Source: Marisa cornuarietis
Lineage: Eukaryota; Mollusca; Gastropoda; Architaenioglossa; Ampullariidae
Assembly (NCBI GenBank): GCA_004794655.1
Contig: SMMW01000568.1
Span: 1,725,001 to 1,789,000 of the forward strand
Length of the DNA stretch: 64,000 nucleotides
Direction of reading: 5' to 3'
Made by a program: the position numbers and the translations under genes. The first letter of the stretch is position 1. Each line of letters begins with the position of its first letter. A model generated the notes under the pieces. That model had not been told where the DNA came from. It was given only the letters and a program-made list of their open reading frames with translations, and did not search any database. Shown here one piece after another: positions 8,281 to 19,794 of the stretch.

Positions 8281-11200
8281 ATGCCAACTGAAGCGGGTGT
8301 AGTGGAGGCATCAGTCGCGACTATATCAGTGGGGATAAATGATGAAGCTTTCGAACAGGAACGGAAATGGGGTGACGAGGGAAAAGCACGGTTCGGCCTT
8401 AGTGGGTGGGACTTGGTACTGTATGTACGGGAACAGATGGAACCCTGGTACCAACAAAGAGAAGAGAAGATATGCCAGAATAGGGAAAGGAGGTTCAGAT
8501 TAGAATCAGAAGAGAGGGAACGCCAGTATAGATTAAAAAAAGAAGAGAGGGAACGCCAGTATAGATTAGATGAAGAAGAGAAAGATCGCGTTTCCCAACA
8601 GAAAATGGCTGAAATAAGCAGGGGTAACCGTAGAAACAGAGCTAGTGAGAATAATCATTTTCATTCTAAGGAAAGGAGTGTTAGCGTCGTGGGAGGCAGA
8701 AAGACATCACCAGCCTACAGATTAGTGAATAGAAGTGATTGTGGGATAGATGATAGCGACGACGACGAAGTGTTCAGTGACGACGAAGACGTAAACTATA
8801 GCAGCTCTATGTGGGGGAAGGATCAGCGTGAGGCCACGCCCTCGATTAGTTGTTACAGCTGTAACTGCACAGGGCACGTCGCTAGGGTCTGCCCTCAAAG
8901 AACAGACAGGCGCAATGCACATATGGGGGTGAAGTGCTATAGTTGCGGAGAGGTAGGTCACTTCTCGCGTCGCTGTCCCCATGACAGAGCTCGGCGTAGT
9001 GAAGACGATGATCAGGGGTCGTCTGAGGTTGGCGACGTAGATCACAACGAGGAGGAGGCTAGCGATGATGAGGCTAGCGATGTAGATGCTAGCGAGATAG
9101 GCGTTAGTGATGACGTGGGTAGCGAGGTGGGTGCAAGCGATGAGGAGGCTTGCGAGCTGGATGTTAGCGATATCGGGACTAGCTGGCTAGATGCTAGTGA
9201 TATCGAGGCTAATGACGTAGATGTTAGCGAAGACGAAACTAGCGAGTGGGATACTCATGATGAGGAGGCTAGTGGGCTAGGTGCTAGCGAGGTGGATGCT
9301 AGTGAGCTAGATGCTAGTGAGTTAGATGCTAACGGTGATGAGGTTAGCGAACTACATACTAGTGAGAGTGGGGCTAGCACAGACGGTGCTGGCGAGGTGG
9401 GGGCTAGCGATGTTGCAGCTAGCGAAAGGGCGGAGGCCATCGACGGACTGATGACTCGCGCCAGAGGAAGGTCGGGATATGAGGATCCTGATCTTCTTAG
9501 AAGCCAGGCTGGGTGGAGCCACGTGGAGAGTAGGCATCTGCAAGTAGAGGACCTTGGTCTTGGGAAGACGCAGGTGCTAGTTAGCGATAAGGGGTCGTTG
9601 CAGGATGTTGAAAGTGGCGAGGCGCGAGGACCGGCTGGCGGTGCAGATTGTCTGCAGGCGGATGACAGTGGCTATCGCGGGATGCGAACGCCAGCTGTCG
9701 AAGTGATACCGCTGCATGTGGTTAGTGGCAGCTATCGCGAGATGCGAACAGCAGGTGTCGCCAGAGAACCATTTCAGCTGAGTGTCAGTGGCGAGTGCTT
9801 AACGCAAGCGCCGACCGGTAAAGTGGAACCGGTGCATGTAAGTGGCATTGGCGAGAGCTGGATGCAAACGTCAGTTGCCAACAGGGAACCACTGCCAGTG
9901 GATGATGGTCAGACACTAGCAGTCGGTGCAGTGCCTGTAATTACACAGGATAGCAGTGAGCAACGGGGACGCTTGCCAGCTGTCAAAGATGTGCTATTGC
10001 AGGCAGGGGACGGTGGTGACCCCAAGGAGCCAGTGCCAGCTGTCTGTGAGTTGTCACAGGCAGCTGACATCGATGATTGGAACAGGGGAGTGTTTACTGT
10101 CAGTTGTATCCCAGCTGTCATCACTGACGGCGAGCCAGGTTTGTTTGTAAGACCAGCAGGGTTGCTGAGAAGCACGGACGGGGAGGTGGGAGCGAACACA
10201 CAGATGGCGATGGTCAAATTAAGCTCCATGGTTCATGCTAAATGTACGGAGATTTCCAGGAGTAAACGTACGGCTGGAAATATAGGGAAGAAGTTGTCAG
10301 CGGGAGGAGGGGTGATTTTGTCAAGTCCACGGGTGGCGAGAGGGAAAGGGTCCCCGTGGCGGTTGTCTCACGGCAGACAGCATGTGAAAGTCCAAGTGAG
10401 GGTTAAAATGCACCATCGGTCGAAGGTGAGGTTAGACTTGCTAATGGTTGCATCACACTGGCGGCATAGACAGGGACCCGAAGCCAAGTCAACATTCCAG
10501 CGGACCCAGCCTCAGTGCAGCAAGAGGTCAAGAGGGCGTGGTCAGCAGAAGGGCACGCGTCCTCGCGAGTGGGGACAGAGTGAAAGTAGTGTGACGTCAG
10601 CGGGAACGGTCGAGCGCGCATCGCCAGTAACGGTTAAGCTGCTTCTCACCCCAGGTAACTTTCACCCCGGGCTAAGTAACCGCACGCGGGTGTGGTCTGA
10701 CGCACGTAGGGTGAGCAGGACGGCTGCATGTGCACCAGGTATGCACCAGTGGCTGAACTGTCAACGGGTTGCTCATGGTGTCGCGCATCATGCAGAAGGT
10801 ACGCTTCGTCGCCAGACGCCGGTGCGTTGCAGAAGTAGGCTTAGGGATTCAGTTGCAGAAGACGATGGGTCTGAAGCGGCCGGGAGTCCGGCAAAAACTG
10901 AAGTCATAGGGAATGGTGCGATAGAAGACGAGGAAGGAGGAGCCAATGGTTGGTCGCATCACTGTGGAGAAAGTGTTGGCCAGCTGATACCTGTGTCAAT
11001 GAACTTTGGTCAGGTGCACAGCAGTCAAACCATTACGGACCAAGGACCGGGCACGGTCGACTGGTTACGAGCAGACAGCAGCGGTACGGCAAGCAACAGG
11101 CTAGGTACAGCCGCGGGTGAGGGCGGACAGCTGGACCCGACTTCTGATGGGTCGGTAAAGTGGAAACAGGTCTGCAGGTCTGATGATAGGAGTGTTAGAC

Positions 11201-11643
11201 TACGAGGTGCGTTCAGTCGTGAATTTGCCAAACCAAGTGTGATGGTGGCGACACCCTGGTCGGAGGACAGGGTTAGCCAAGTCACAGGCGCAGAGCGGTA
11301 TGCATTAATGTCACGTGGTGTGGCAATGACGTCACGAGACCACTGGCAGGGAGTTGGTGAGCGGGGGTGGTGTTGTCTTAGAGGTGGTAGTTGGTGGCCG
11401 ATGATTGTATTTCAGGAAGGTCAGGCCAAGTGGCCAAGTATGTGGCTGCTTTTATGGCGAGGTTGGAGGCCACGCGCGTGTGGTGGAAAAGAAGATGGAG
11501 ACGTGCTGACCTCCTTAGCTTCTTTGATAGTCACGTGTGTGATGACGTCATGGACGGCGAGGACACCTCACCTCGTTGATGGCTACGCTTTAGCGAGGGG
11601 GTGTGGCAGGTTTAGAGTTGCACGTGACTGGCTGCTGCATTAG
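8281..11643 (+). CDS. Gag-like zinc-knuckle protein, array copy 2
   Basis: Same 1120-aa protein as at 2194, with no amino-acid difference. The ORF remains fully open, so this copy has not decayed. It is flanked by LTRs 5969-7458 and 12056-13545. Confidence 0.8.
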   Translation: MPTEAGVVEASVATISVGINDEAFEQERKWGDEGKARFGLSGWDLVLYVREQMEPWYQQREEKICQNRERRFRLESEERERQYRLKKEERERQYRLDEEEKDRVSQQKMAEISRGNRRNRASENNHFHSKERSVSVVGGRKTSPAYRLVNRSDCGIDDSDDDEVFSDDEDVNYSSSMWGKDQREATPSISCYSCNCTGHVARVCPQRTDRRNAHMGVKCYSCGEVGHFSRRCPHDRARRSEDDDQGSSEVGDVDHNEEEASDDEASDVDASEIGVSDDVGSEVGASDEEACELDVSDIGTSWLDASDIEANDVDVSEDETSEWDTHDEEASGLGASEVDASELDASELDANGDEVSELHTSESGASTDGAGEVGASDVAASERAEAIDGLMTRARGRSGYEDPDLLRSQAGWSHVESRHLQVEDLGLGKTQVLVSDKGSLQDVESGEARGPAGGADCLQADDSGYRGMRTPAVEVIPLHVVSGSYREMRTAGVAREPFQLSVSGECLTQAPTGKVEPVHVSGIGESWMQTSVANREPLPVDDGQTLAVGAVPVITQDSSEQRGRLPAVKDVLLQAGDGGDPKEPVPAVCELSQAADIDDWNRGVFTVSCIPAVITDGEPGLFVRPAGLLRSTDGEVGANTQMAMVKLSSMVHAKCTEISRSKRTAGNIGKKLSAGGGVILSSPRVARGKGSPWRLSHGRQHVKVQVRVKMHHRSKVRLDLLMVASHWRHRQGPEAKSTFQRTQPQCSKRSRGRGQQKGTRPREWGQSESSVTSAGTVERASPVTVKLLLTPGNFHPGLSNRTRVWSDARRVSRTAACAPGMHQWLNCQRVAHGVAHHAEGTLRRQTPVRCRSRLRDSVAEDDGSEAAGSPAKTEVIGNGAIEDEEGGANGWSHHCGESVGQLIPVSMNFGQVHSSQTITDQGPGTVDWLRADSSGTASNRLGTAAGEGGQLDPTSDGSVKWKQVCRSDDRSVRLRGAFSREFAKPSVMVATPWSEDRVSQVTGAERYALMSRGVAMTSRDHWQGVGERGWCCLRGGSWWPMIVFQEGQAKWPSMWLLLWRGWRPRACGGKEDGDVLTSLASLIVTCVMTSWTARTPHLVDGYALARGCGRFRVARDWLLH

Positions 11644-12055
11644 TCGATGCAGTAGTTAGCCGCCTGGACAGGGTTAGATCACACCTTGCTGTAGTAAGTG
11701 CGAAGGGTGCACTTTTAGCAAGGGGGTGTGAGAGGCGGCGTCGTTAGGGTGTCGAGGTGGTAGTGTTATGGTTTAGTCAGTGGGTCAGTCGAGGTGACGA
11801 AGCTGACGTAAACAGGACGACCCAGGCGTGGTCAACCCTTGCTAATGACAGGCTTAGCAAGGGGGTACAGATGGAACAGTTGTGAGTATTTTGAACCCTG
11901 GTCTAGTCACAGGTAGTTTGTAAGTGAGTGACTGGTTGTGTTTACCTCAACGGTGGTGACCTCGCCGGAGGTCAAGTAAGGTGTTGGTAAACAGAGTGCG
12001 ACCACCATACAGCCCTAGGTTTAGAAATCCAGGGGATTTCATTTTAGCAAGGGGG

Positions 12056-13545
12056 TGTCATATGATTACTAGTCATAAGGGCTGTAGTGATGGTGCTTCA
12101 CTCTTGCTTTCATACAAGCCGTGCGGACAGGCGTCCAAACGGACCTGCGCAGGGTAGATCAGATAGCTGAACAGCGACCCATCCTTTTGTCCAGCAGAAG
12201 AAAGGGACGGCCGGTGTTCGCTCAGGGGGAGAGACTGGCCAGAGACCAGTAGGTAAGCTGAGCTGGTCCGGATCATAAACCTACCGCAGGTAACCAGGCT
12301 GAATGGGGGATGGGATTGAATGATGCGAGTTGATCGGGGGACAGTAGCACCTCCTCTGTTCCTGATTGAACTGAACTCGTTCGCCGCACATTCATCAGTG
12401 CAGGTTAGACGGGTGGCAAGTTAACGACTTGACCACTCTTTAGAAAGGGTAGACACCCAGGTAAGATAGTCTTGGGGGTGGGGAATGTTTCCCGACTTGG
12501 GTGGCGGTAGTGTTTTAGACTAGAGTCGATGCACTATTGGTTGTAGTAAGCAGAGTCCATGTTTGGAAAGTCAGAACTGACCACCTGTCTGTCATGTGCT
12601 AGCTATGTAGTGATTGGGTGTAGCTATGCAACAGAAGGTTGGAAGGAAGAGTGTATGTATGCTTGACCAATCGTGAGAGAGAATGATCCTCACGGATGAG
12701 GATTTAGCATAGAGACCGGCGAGAACTCGCGGTCTTCGCACTGGAATCTCGAGGGAGAAGGTTGTAGCAGAGATCTGTTCGAGGCTGTTCAGATTCTCCG
12801 CTGAGAGTTAGTCTGGGAATCGTGACTACTTCAGCACAACCGACTTCAGAGGTGCGTTAAGACCCACTCTTGGTACAGAGTGCACAACGTTTGCATCACC
12901 AGTGGCTGTCAGTCGTAGACAGCAGAGGAAGCTGGTAGAGAAGCGTTGGTCCTCATTAGGCGCGGTTAAGCTCTGATCGCAGTCCGGCCTTGAGGAAGAG
13001 TCACGTGGTGGCACGCGGCAGTGGCAGAGTCTCTGTGTTCGTGGAAAAGGCAGCAACGACTGGCGGAGTGACATCTACGGATTTTCAGACGTCAAGACAT
13101 CGGAGGGCCCTCCACATCGCGAGAGACATTCTTGTGTAGAGAGATAAGTGACGAGTGCAGTGTGTTGTGTGTGGTAGTTAAGCTAATTAGTCAGTGACTC
13201 ACGATACCTGGATTAGCCGTAGTGGATTTGTAGCGGGACGCCTAGAAAACGAGTTTGGATTGTGATTTGTGGCAATCATATATTTTGATTAACGTGTTGA
13301 AATCTTGTTGATTAATAATTCTTTTATACACTAAATTGCCTTGAGTTTTGTTGTTGGGGACGTACGCTGGGGGCTCGGAGTCAGATTGGATCATTCATCC
13401 TATTAGCAATTTAGTGTAAGTGTTGCGTACACCGTACATGTCGACGTGAGTTGGTAGAGGTGTTGAGAGTGTAATTAGTCCGAGGCGACGGAACTTACAC
13501 CCCTCTGACCATCCTCGCGTGTCCTTCTCCCCAAGGTTCACGACA
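12056..13545 (+). repeat. LTR 3 of the array (full, 1490 bp)
   Basis: A copy of LTR 2 shifted by 6087 bp; I saw no difference from it. It is shared between the second and third internal domains. Confidence 0.92.
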
Positions 13546-14367
13546 TATTGGTAGGCTCTGTCCGGGATTGAATTGAAGTATCCCTTAGAAAGTAGTCCAG
13601 GTAACAGTGAGTCATTGTGGAGGCTGAATGTGGTTTCGGTAATTAGGCCAAGCCATTAGCTTTAACTGTACACTGTTTTGTACTCTTTTGTTTTACACTG
13701 CACGCACGCGCAATCTTTACGCACGGGGCAGTCAGTAAGCTCAGCGGGTAGCGCTTGCTTGTCACCAAGGCAGGGAGAGCGGGGTTCATTTTGTTGTTCC
13801 CGTTCTTGCTTGTATGTGACACCTGTTCGCAGGACTGATTGTCGGGGGTTTTCTCCGGGTGCTCCGGTTTCCTCCCCCATTGTAGGTTGTTCCATCACAC
13901 TAGCCGAGTGAGAGTGGTGTGATTGGTGTGGTATTGTGGTAGATAACCTGTTCATCGCTGTTCTTAGGTAGCTGTTGTGTCGTTAGTTTTACGATTGTGA
14001 GTGATTTCGTTTAAACTAGCGGAAGGCAGACAGTGCGTAGAAGAGCGTGGAAGTTTGTTGTGACAGGTGAGGATACTCTAGTTCAGATAACCTGCTAATC
14101 GCTTTTCTTACTGGGCTGTTGTGTTGTTAGCTTGACGATTGTGAGTGATTTCGTTCAAGCTAACGGAAAGGCAGACAGTGTGTAAGGGAGCGTGTATGTT
14201 GGTGTTGTATTCCTGATTACGTAGCTGTGTTAGAACTAGCTTGGCTTGGTTACCGTGGCTGTAAGCTTGACGATTGTAAGTGATTTCGTGTAAAGCTGGT
14301 ACAGGACAGGCGGGTGGTCCATTCGCAAGTGGTAGTTTGTAGCTACGTGATAGGAGTAAGAGTGAAG

Positions 14368-17300
14368 ATGCCAACTGAAGCGGGTGTAGTGGAGGCATCA
14401 GTCGCGACTATATCAGTGGGGATAAATGATGAAGCTTTCGAACAGGAACGGAAATGGGGTGACGAGGGAAAAGCACGGTTCGGCCTTAGTGGGTGGGACT
14501 TGGTACTGTATGTACGGGAACAGATGGAACCCTGGTACCAACAAAGAGAAGAGAAGATATGCCAGAATAGGGAAAGGAGGTTCAGATTAGAATCAGAAGA
14601 GAGGGAACGCCAGTATAGATTAAAAAAAGAAGAGAGGGAACGCCAGTATAGATTAGATGAAGAAGAGAAAGATCGCGTTTCCCAACAGAAAATGGCTGAA
14701 ATAAGCAGGGGTAACCGTAGAAACAGAGCTAGTGAGAATAATCATTTTCATTCTAAGGAAAGGAGTGTTAGCGTCGTGGGAGGCAGAAAGACATCACCAG
14801 CCTACAGATTAGTGAATAGAAGTGATTGTGGGATAGATGATAGCGACGACGACGAAGTGTTCAGTGACGACGAAGACGTAAACTATAGCAGCTCTATGTG
14901 GGGGAAGGATCAGCGTGAGGCCACGCCCTCGATTAGTTGTTACAGCTGTAACTGCACAGGGCACGTCGCTAGGGTCTGCCCTCAAAGAACAGACAGGCGC
15001 AATGCACATATGGGGGTGAAGTGCTATAGTTGCGGAGAGGTAGGTCACTTCTCGCGTCGCTGTCCCCATGACAGAGCTCGGCGTAGTGAAGACGATGATC
15101 AGGGGTCGTCTGAGGTTGGCGACGTAGATCACAACGAGGAGGAGGCTAGCGATGATGAGGCTAGCGATGTAGATGCTAGCGAGATAGGCGTTAGTGATGA
15201 CGTGGGTAGCGAGGTGGGTGCAAGCGATGAGGAGGCTTGCGAGCTGGATGTTAGCGATATCGGGACTAGCTGGCTAGATGCTAGTGATATCGAGGCTAAT
15301 GACGTAGATGTTAGCGAAGACGAAACTAGCGAGTGGGATACTCATGATGAGGAGGCTAGTGGGCTAGGTGCTAGCGAGGTGGATGCTAGTGAGCTAGATG
15401 CTAGTGAGTTAGATGCTAACGGTGATGAGGTTAGCGAACTACATACTAGTGAGAGTGGGGCTAGCACAGACGGTGCTGGCGAGGTGGGGGCTAGCGATGT
15501 TGCAGCTAGCGAAAGGGCGGAGGCCATCGACGGACTGATGACTCGCGCCAGAGGAAGGTCGGGATATGAGGATCCTGATCTTCTTAGAAGCCAGGCTGGG
15601 TGGAGCCACGTGGAGAGTAGGCATCTGCAAGTAGAGGACCTTGGTCTTGGGAAGACGCAGGTGCTAGTTAGCGATAAGGGGTCGTTGCAGGATGTTGAAA
15701 GTGGCGAGGCGCGAGGACCGGCTGGCGGTGCAGATTGTCTGCAGGCGGATGACAGTGGCTATCGCGGGATGCGAACGCCAGCTGTCGAAGTGATACCGCT
15801 GCATGTGGTTAGTGGCAGCTATCGCGAGATGCGAACAGCAGGTGTCGCCAGAGAACCATTTCAGCTGAGTGTCAGTGGCGAGTGCTTAACGCAAGCGCCG
15901 ACCGGTAAAGTGGAACCGGTGCATGTAAGTGGCATTGGCGAGAGCTGGATGCAAACGTCAGTTGCCAACAGGGAACCACTGCCAGTGGATGATGGTCAGA
16001 CACTAGCAGTCGGTGCAGTGCCTGTAATTACACAGGATAGCAGTGAGCAACGGGGACGCTTGCCAGCTGTCAAAGATGTGCTATTGCAGGCAGGGGACGG
16101 TGGTGACCCCAAGGAGCCAGTGCCAGCTGTCTGTGAGTTGTCACAGGCAGCTGACATCGATGATTGGAACAGGGGGGTGTTTACTGTCAGTTGTATCCCA
16201 GCTGTCATCACTGACGGCGAGCCAGGTTTGTTTGTAAGACCAGCAGGGTTGCTGAGAAGCACGGACGGGGAGGTGGGAGCGAACACACAGATGGCGATGG
16301 TCAAATTAAGCTCCATGGTTCATGCTAAATGTACGGAGATTTCCAGGAGTAAACGTACGGCTGGAAATATAGGGAAGAAGTTGTCAGCGGGAGGAGGGGT
16401 GATTTTGTCAAGTCCACGGGTGGCGAGAGGGAAAGGGTCCCCGTGGCGGTTGTCTCACGGCAGACAGCATGTGAAAGTCCAAGTGAGGGTTAAAATGCAC
16501 CATCGGTCGAAGGTGAGGTTAGACTTGCTAATGGTTGCATCACACTGGCGGCATAGACAGGGACCCGAAGCCAAGTCAACATTCCAGCGGACCCAGCCTC
16601 AGTGCAGCAAGAGGTCAAGAGGGCGTGGTCAGCAGAAGGGCACGCGTCCTCGCGAGTGGGGACAGAGTGAAAGTAGTGTGACGTCAGCGGGAACGGTCGA
16701 GCGCGCATCGCCAGTAACGGTTAAGCTGCTTCTCACCCCAGGTAACTTTCACCCCGGGCTAAGTAACCGCACGCGGGTGTGGTCTGACGCACGTAGGGTG
16801 AGCAGGACGGCTGCATGTGCACCAGGTATGCACCAGTGGCTGAACTGTCAACGGGTTGCTCATGGTGTCGCGCATCATGCAGAAGGTACGCTTCGTCGCC
16901 AGACGCCGGTGCGTTGCAGAAGTAGGCTTAGGGATTCAGTTGCAGAAGACGATGGGTCTGAAGCGGCCGGGAGTCCGGCAAAAACTGAAGTCATAGGGAA
17001 TGGTGCGATAGAAGACGAGGAAGGAGGAGCCAATGGTTGGTCGCATCACTGTGGAGAAAGTGTTGGCCAGCTGATACCTGTGTCAATGAACTTTGGTCAG
17101 GTGCACAGCAGTCAAACCATTACGGACCAAGGACCGGGCACGGTCGACTGGTTACGAGCAGACAGCAGCGGTACGGCAAGCAACAGGCTAGGTACAGCCG
17201 CGGGTGAGGGCGGACAGCTGGACCCGACTTCTGATGGGTCGGTAAAGTGGAAACAGGTCTGCAGGTCTGATGATAGGAGTGTTAGACTACGAGGTGCGTT

Positions 17301-17730
17301 CAGTCGTGAATTTGCCAAACCAAGTGTGATGGTGGCGACACCCTGGTCGGAGGACAGGGTTAGCCAAGTCACAGGCGCAGAGCGGTATGCATTAATGTCA
17401 CGTGGTGTGGCAATGACGTCACGAGACCACTGGCAGGGAGTTGGTGAGCGGGGGTGGTGTTGTCTTAGAGGTGGTAGTTGGTGGCCGATGATTGTATTTC
17501 AGGAAGGTCAGGCCAAGTGGCCAAGTATGTGGCTGCTTTTATGGCGAGGTTGGAGGCCACGCGCGTGTGGTGGAAAAGAAGATGGAGACGTGCTGACCTC
17601 CTTAGCTTCTTTGATAGTCACGTGTGTGATGACGTCATGGACGGCGAGGACACCTCACCTCGTTGATGGCTACGCTTTAGCGAGGGGGTGTGGCAGGTTT
17701 AGAGTTGCACGTGACTGGCTGCTGCATTAG
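14368..17730 (+). CDS. Gag-like zinc-knuckle protein, array copy 3
   Basis: Same 1120-aa protein as at 2194. It carries the single base change I found in the array (16176 G for A), a synonymous Gly codon change. It is flanked by LTRs 12056-13545 and 18143-19632. Confidence 0.8.
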   Translation: MPTEAGVVEASVATISVGINDEAFEQERKWGDEGKARFGLSGWDLVLYVREQMEPWYQQREEKICQNRERRFRLESEERERQYRLKKEERERQYRLDEEEKDRVSQQKMAEISRGNRRNRASENNHFHSKERSVSVVGGRKTSPAYRLVNRSDCGIDDSDDDEVFSDDEDVNYSSSMWGKDQREATPSISCYSCNCTGHVARVCPQRTDRRNAHMGVKCYSCGEVGHFSRRCPHDRARRSEDDDQGSSEVGDVDHNEEEASDDEASDVDASEIGVSDDVGSEVGASDEEACELDVSDIGTSWLDASDIEANDVDVSEDETSEWDTHDEEASGLGASEVDASELDASELDANGDEVSELHTSESGASTDGAGEVGASDVAASERAEAIDGLMTRARGRSGYEDPDLLRSQAGWSHVESRHLQVEDLGLGKTQVLVSDKGSLQDVESGEARGPAGGADCLQADDSGYRGMRTPAVEVIPLHVVSGSYREMRTAGVAREPFQLSVSGECLTQAPTGKVEPVHVSGIGESWMQTSVANREPLPVDDGQTLAVGAVPVITQDSSEQRGRLPAVKDVLLQAGDGGDPKEPVPAVCELSQAADIDDWNRGVFTVSCIPAVITDGEPGLFVRPAGLLRSTDGEVGANTQMAMVKLSSMVHAKCTEISRSKRTAGNIGKKLSAGGGVILSSPRVARGKGSPWRLSHGRQHVKVQVRVKMHHRSKVRLDLLMVASHWRHRQGPEAKSTFQRTQPQCSKRSRGRGQQKGTRPREWGQSESSVTSAGTVERASPVTVKLLLTPGNFHPGLSNRTRVWSDARRVSRTAACAPGMHQWLNCQRVAHGVAHHAEGTLRRQTPVRCRSRLRDSVAEDDGSEAAGSPAKTEVIGNGAIEDEEGGANGWSHHCGESVGQLIPVSMNFGQVHSSQTITDQGPGTVDWLRADSSGTASNRLGTAAGEGGQLDPTSDGSVKWKQVCRSDDRSVRLRGAFSREFAKPSVMVATPWSEDRVSQVTGAERYALMSRGVAMTSRDHWQGVGERGWCCLRGGSWWPMIVFQEGQAKWPSMWLLLWRGWRPRACGGKEDGDVLTSLASLIVTCVMTSWTARTPHLVDGYALARGCGRFRVARDWLLH

Positions 17731-18142
17731 TCGATGCAGTAGTTAGCCGCCTGGACAGGGTTAGATCACACCTTGCTGTAGTAAGTGCGAAGGGTGCACT
17801 TTTAGCAAGGGGGTGTGAGAGGCGGCGTCGTTAGGGTGTCGAGGTGGTAGTGTTATGGTTTAGTCAGTGGGTCAGTCGAGGTGACGAAGCTGACGTAAAC
17901 AGGACGACCCAGGCGTGGTCAACCCTTGCTAATGACAGGCTTAGCAAGGGGGTACAGATGGAACAGTTGTGAGTATTTTGAACCCTGGTCTAGTCACAGG
18001 TAGTTTGTAAGTGAGTGACTGGTTGTGTTTACCTCAACGGTGGTGACCTCGCCGGAGGTCAAGTAAGGTGTTGGTAAACAGAGTGCGACCACCATACAGC
18101 CCTAGGTTTAGAAATCCAGGGGATTTCATTTTAGCAAGGGGG

Positions 18143-19632
18143 TGTCATATGATTACTAGTCATAAGGGCTGTAGTGATGGTGCTTCACTCTTGCTTTCAT
18201 ACAAGCCGTGCGGACAGGCGTCCAAACGGACCTGCGCAGGGTAGATCAGATAGCTGAACAGCGACCCATCCTTTTGTCCAGCAGAAGAAAGGGACGGCCG
18301 GTGTTCGCTCAGGGGGAGAGACTGGCCAGAGACCAGTAGGTAAGCTGAGCTGGTCCGGATCATAAACCTACCGCAGGTAACCAGGCTGAATGGGGGATGG
18401 GATTGAATGATGCGAGTTGATCGGGGGACAGTAGCACCTCCTCTGTTCCTGATTGAACTGAACTCGTTCGCCGCACATTCATCAGTGCAGGTTAGACGGG
18501 TGGCAAGTTAACGACTTGACCACTCTTTAGAAAGGGTAGACACCCAGGTAAGATAGTCTTGGGGGTGGGGAATGTTTCCCGACTTGGGTGGCGGTAGTGT
18601 TTTAGACTAGAGTCGATGCACTATTGGTTGTAGTAAGCAGAGTCCATGTTTGGAAAGTCAGAACTGACCACCTGTCTGTCATGTGCTAGCTATGTAGTGA
18701 TTGGGTGTAGCTATGCAACAGAAGGTTGGAAGGAAGAGTGTATGTATGCTTGACCAATCGTGAGAGAGAATGATCCTCACGGATGAGGATTTAGCATAGA
18801 GACCGGCGAGAACTCGCGGTCTTCGCACTGGAATCTCGAGGGAGAAGGTTGTAGCAGAGATCTGTTCGAGGCTGTTCAGATTCTCCGCTGAGAGTTAGTC
18901 TGGGAATCGTGACTACTTCAGCACAACCGACTTCAGAGGTGCGTTAAGACCCACTCTTGGTACAGAGTGCACAACGTTTGCATCACCAGTGGCTGTCAGT
19001 CGTAGACAGCAGAGGAAGCTGGTAGAGAAGCGTTGGTCCTCATTAGGCGCGGTTAAGCTCTGATCGCAGTCCGGCCTTGAGGAAGAGTCACGTGGTGGCA
19101 CGCGGCAGTGGCAGAGTCTCTGTGTTCGTGGAAAAGGCAGCAACGACTGGCGGAGTGACATCTACGGATTTTCAGACGTCAAGACATCGGAGGGCCCTCC
19201 ACATCGCGAGAGACATTCTTGTGTAGAGAGATAAGTGACGAGTGCAGTGTGTTGTGTGTGGTAGTTAAGCTAATTAGTCAGTGACTCACGATACCTGGAT
19301 TAGCCGTAGTGGATTTGTAGCGGGACGCCTAGAAAACGAGTTTGGATTGTGATTTGTGGCAATCATATATTTTGATTAACGTGTTGAAATCTTGTTGATT
19401 AATAATTCTTTTATACACTAAATTGCCTTGAGTTTTGTTGTTGGGGACGTACGCTGGGGGCTCGGAGTCAGATTGGATCATTCATCCTATTAGCAATTTA
19501 GTGTAAGTGTTGCGTACACCGTACATGTCGACGTGAGTTGGTAGAGGTGTTGAGAGTGTAATTAGTCCGAGGCGACGGAACTTACACCCCTCTGACCATC
19601 CTCGCGTGTCCTTCTCCCCAAGGTTCACGACA
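18143..19632 (+). repeat. LTR 4, right terminal LTR of the array
   Basis: A full LTR that ends the array. From 19633 the sequence is no longer element but intron 4 of GMC gene 1, recognisable by alignment to intron 4 of gene 2. Confidence 0.92.
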
Positions 19633-19794
19633 AACATAAATCTGTTTAAATTTTAACAGGACATTCTCAAAAATACTTCAAAATACTTTCAGTTTTACCG
19701 TGTGAGTTTATTAAAATATTTTTAAGATAACGCAAGGTCAAATCTGACAAAATATTCAGATAATTAGGTAGTTCATTAGATAACGTCGTCTTAC

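Larger units (their letters stand above)
1..19632 (+). mobile_element. Tandem array of a gag-only LTR retrotransposon (3 internal domains, 4 LTRs)
   Basis: The sequence repeats with a period of exactly 6087 bp. Each period is one 1490-bp LTR plus one 4597-bp internal domain, so neighbouring copies share an LTR. Internal domains are 1372-5968, 7459-12055 and 13546-18142. The LTR limits are set by the 3' end of the last copy (19632, ending ACGACA), by a purine run directly before TGTCATATG at 5969, and by comparison with solo LTRs at 23447 and 29401 that have the same TGTC...ACGACA ends and clear target duplications. The only difference I noticed between copies is 16176 (G) against 4002 and 10089 (A), silent in the long ORF. 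The right junction is followed by AACAT, the predicted 5-bp target duplication; its partner lies left of the window. No protease, RT, RNase H or integrase motif was found. Confidence 0.9.
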
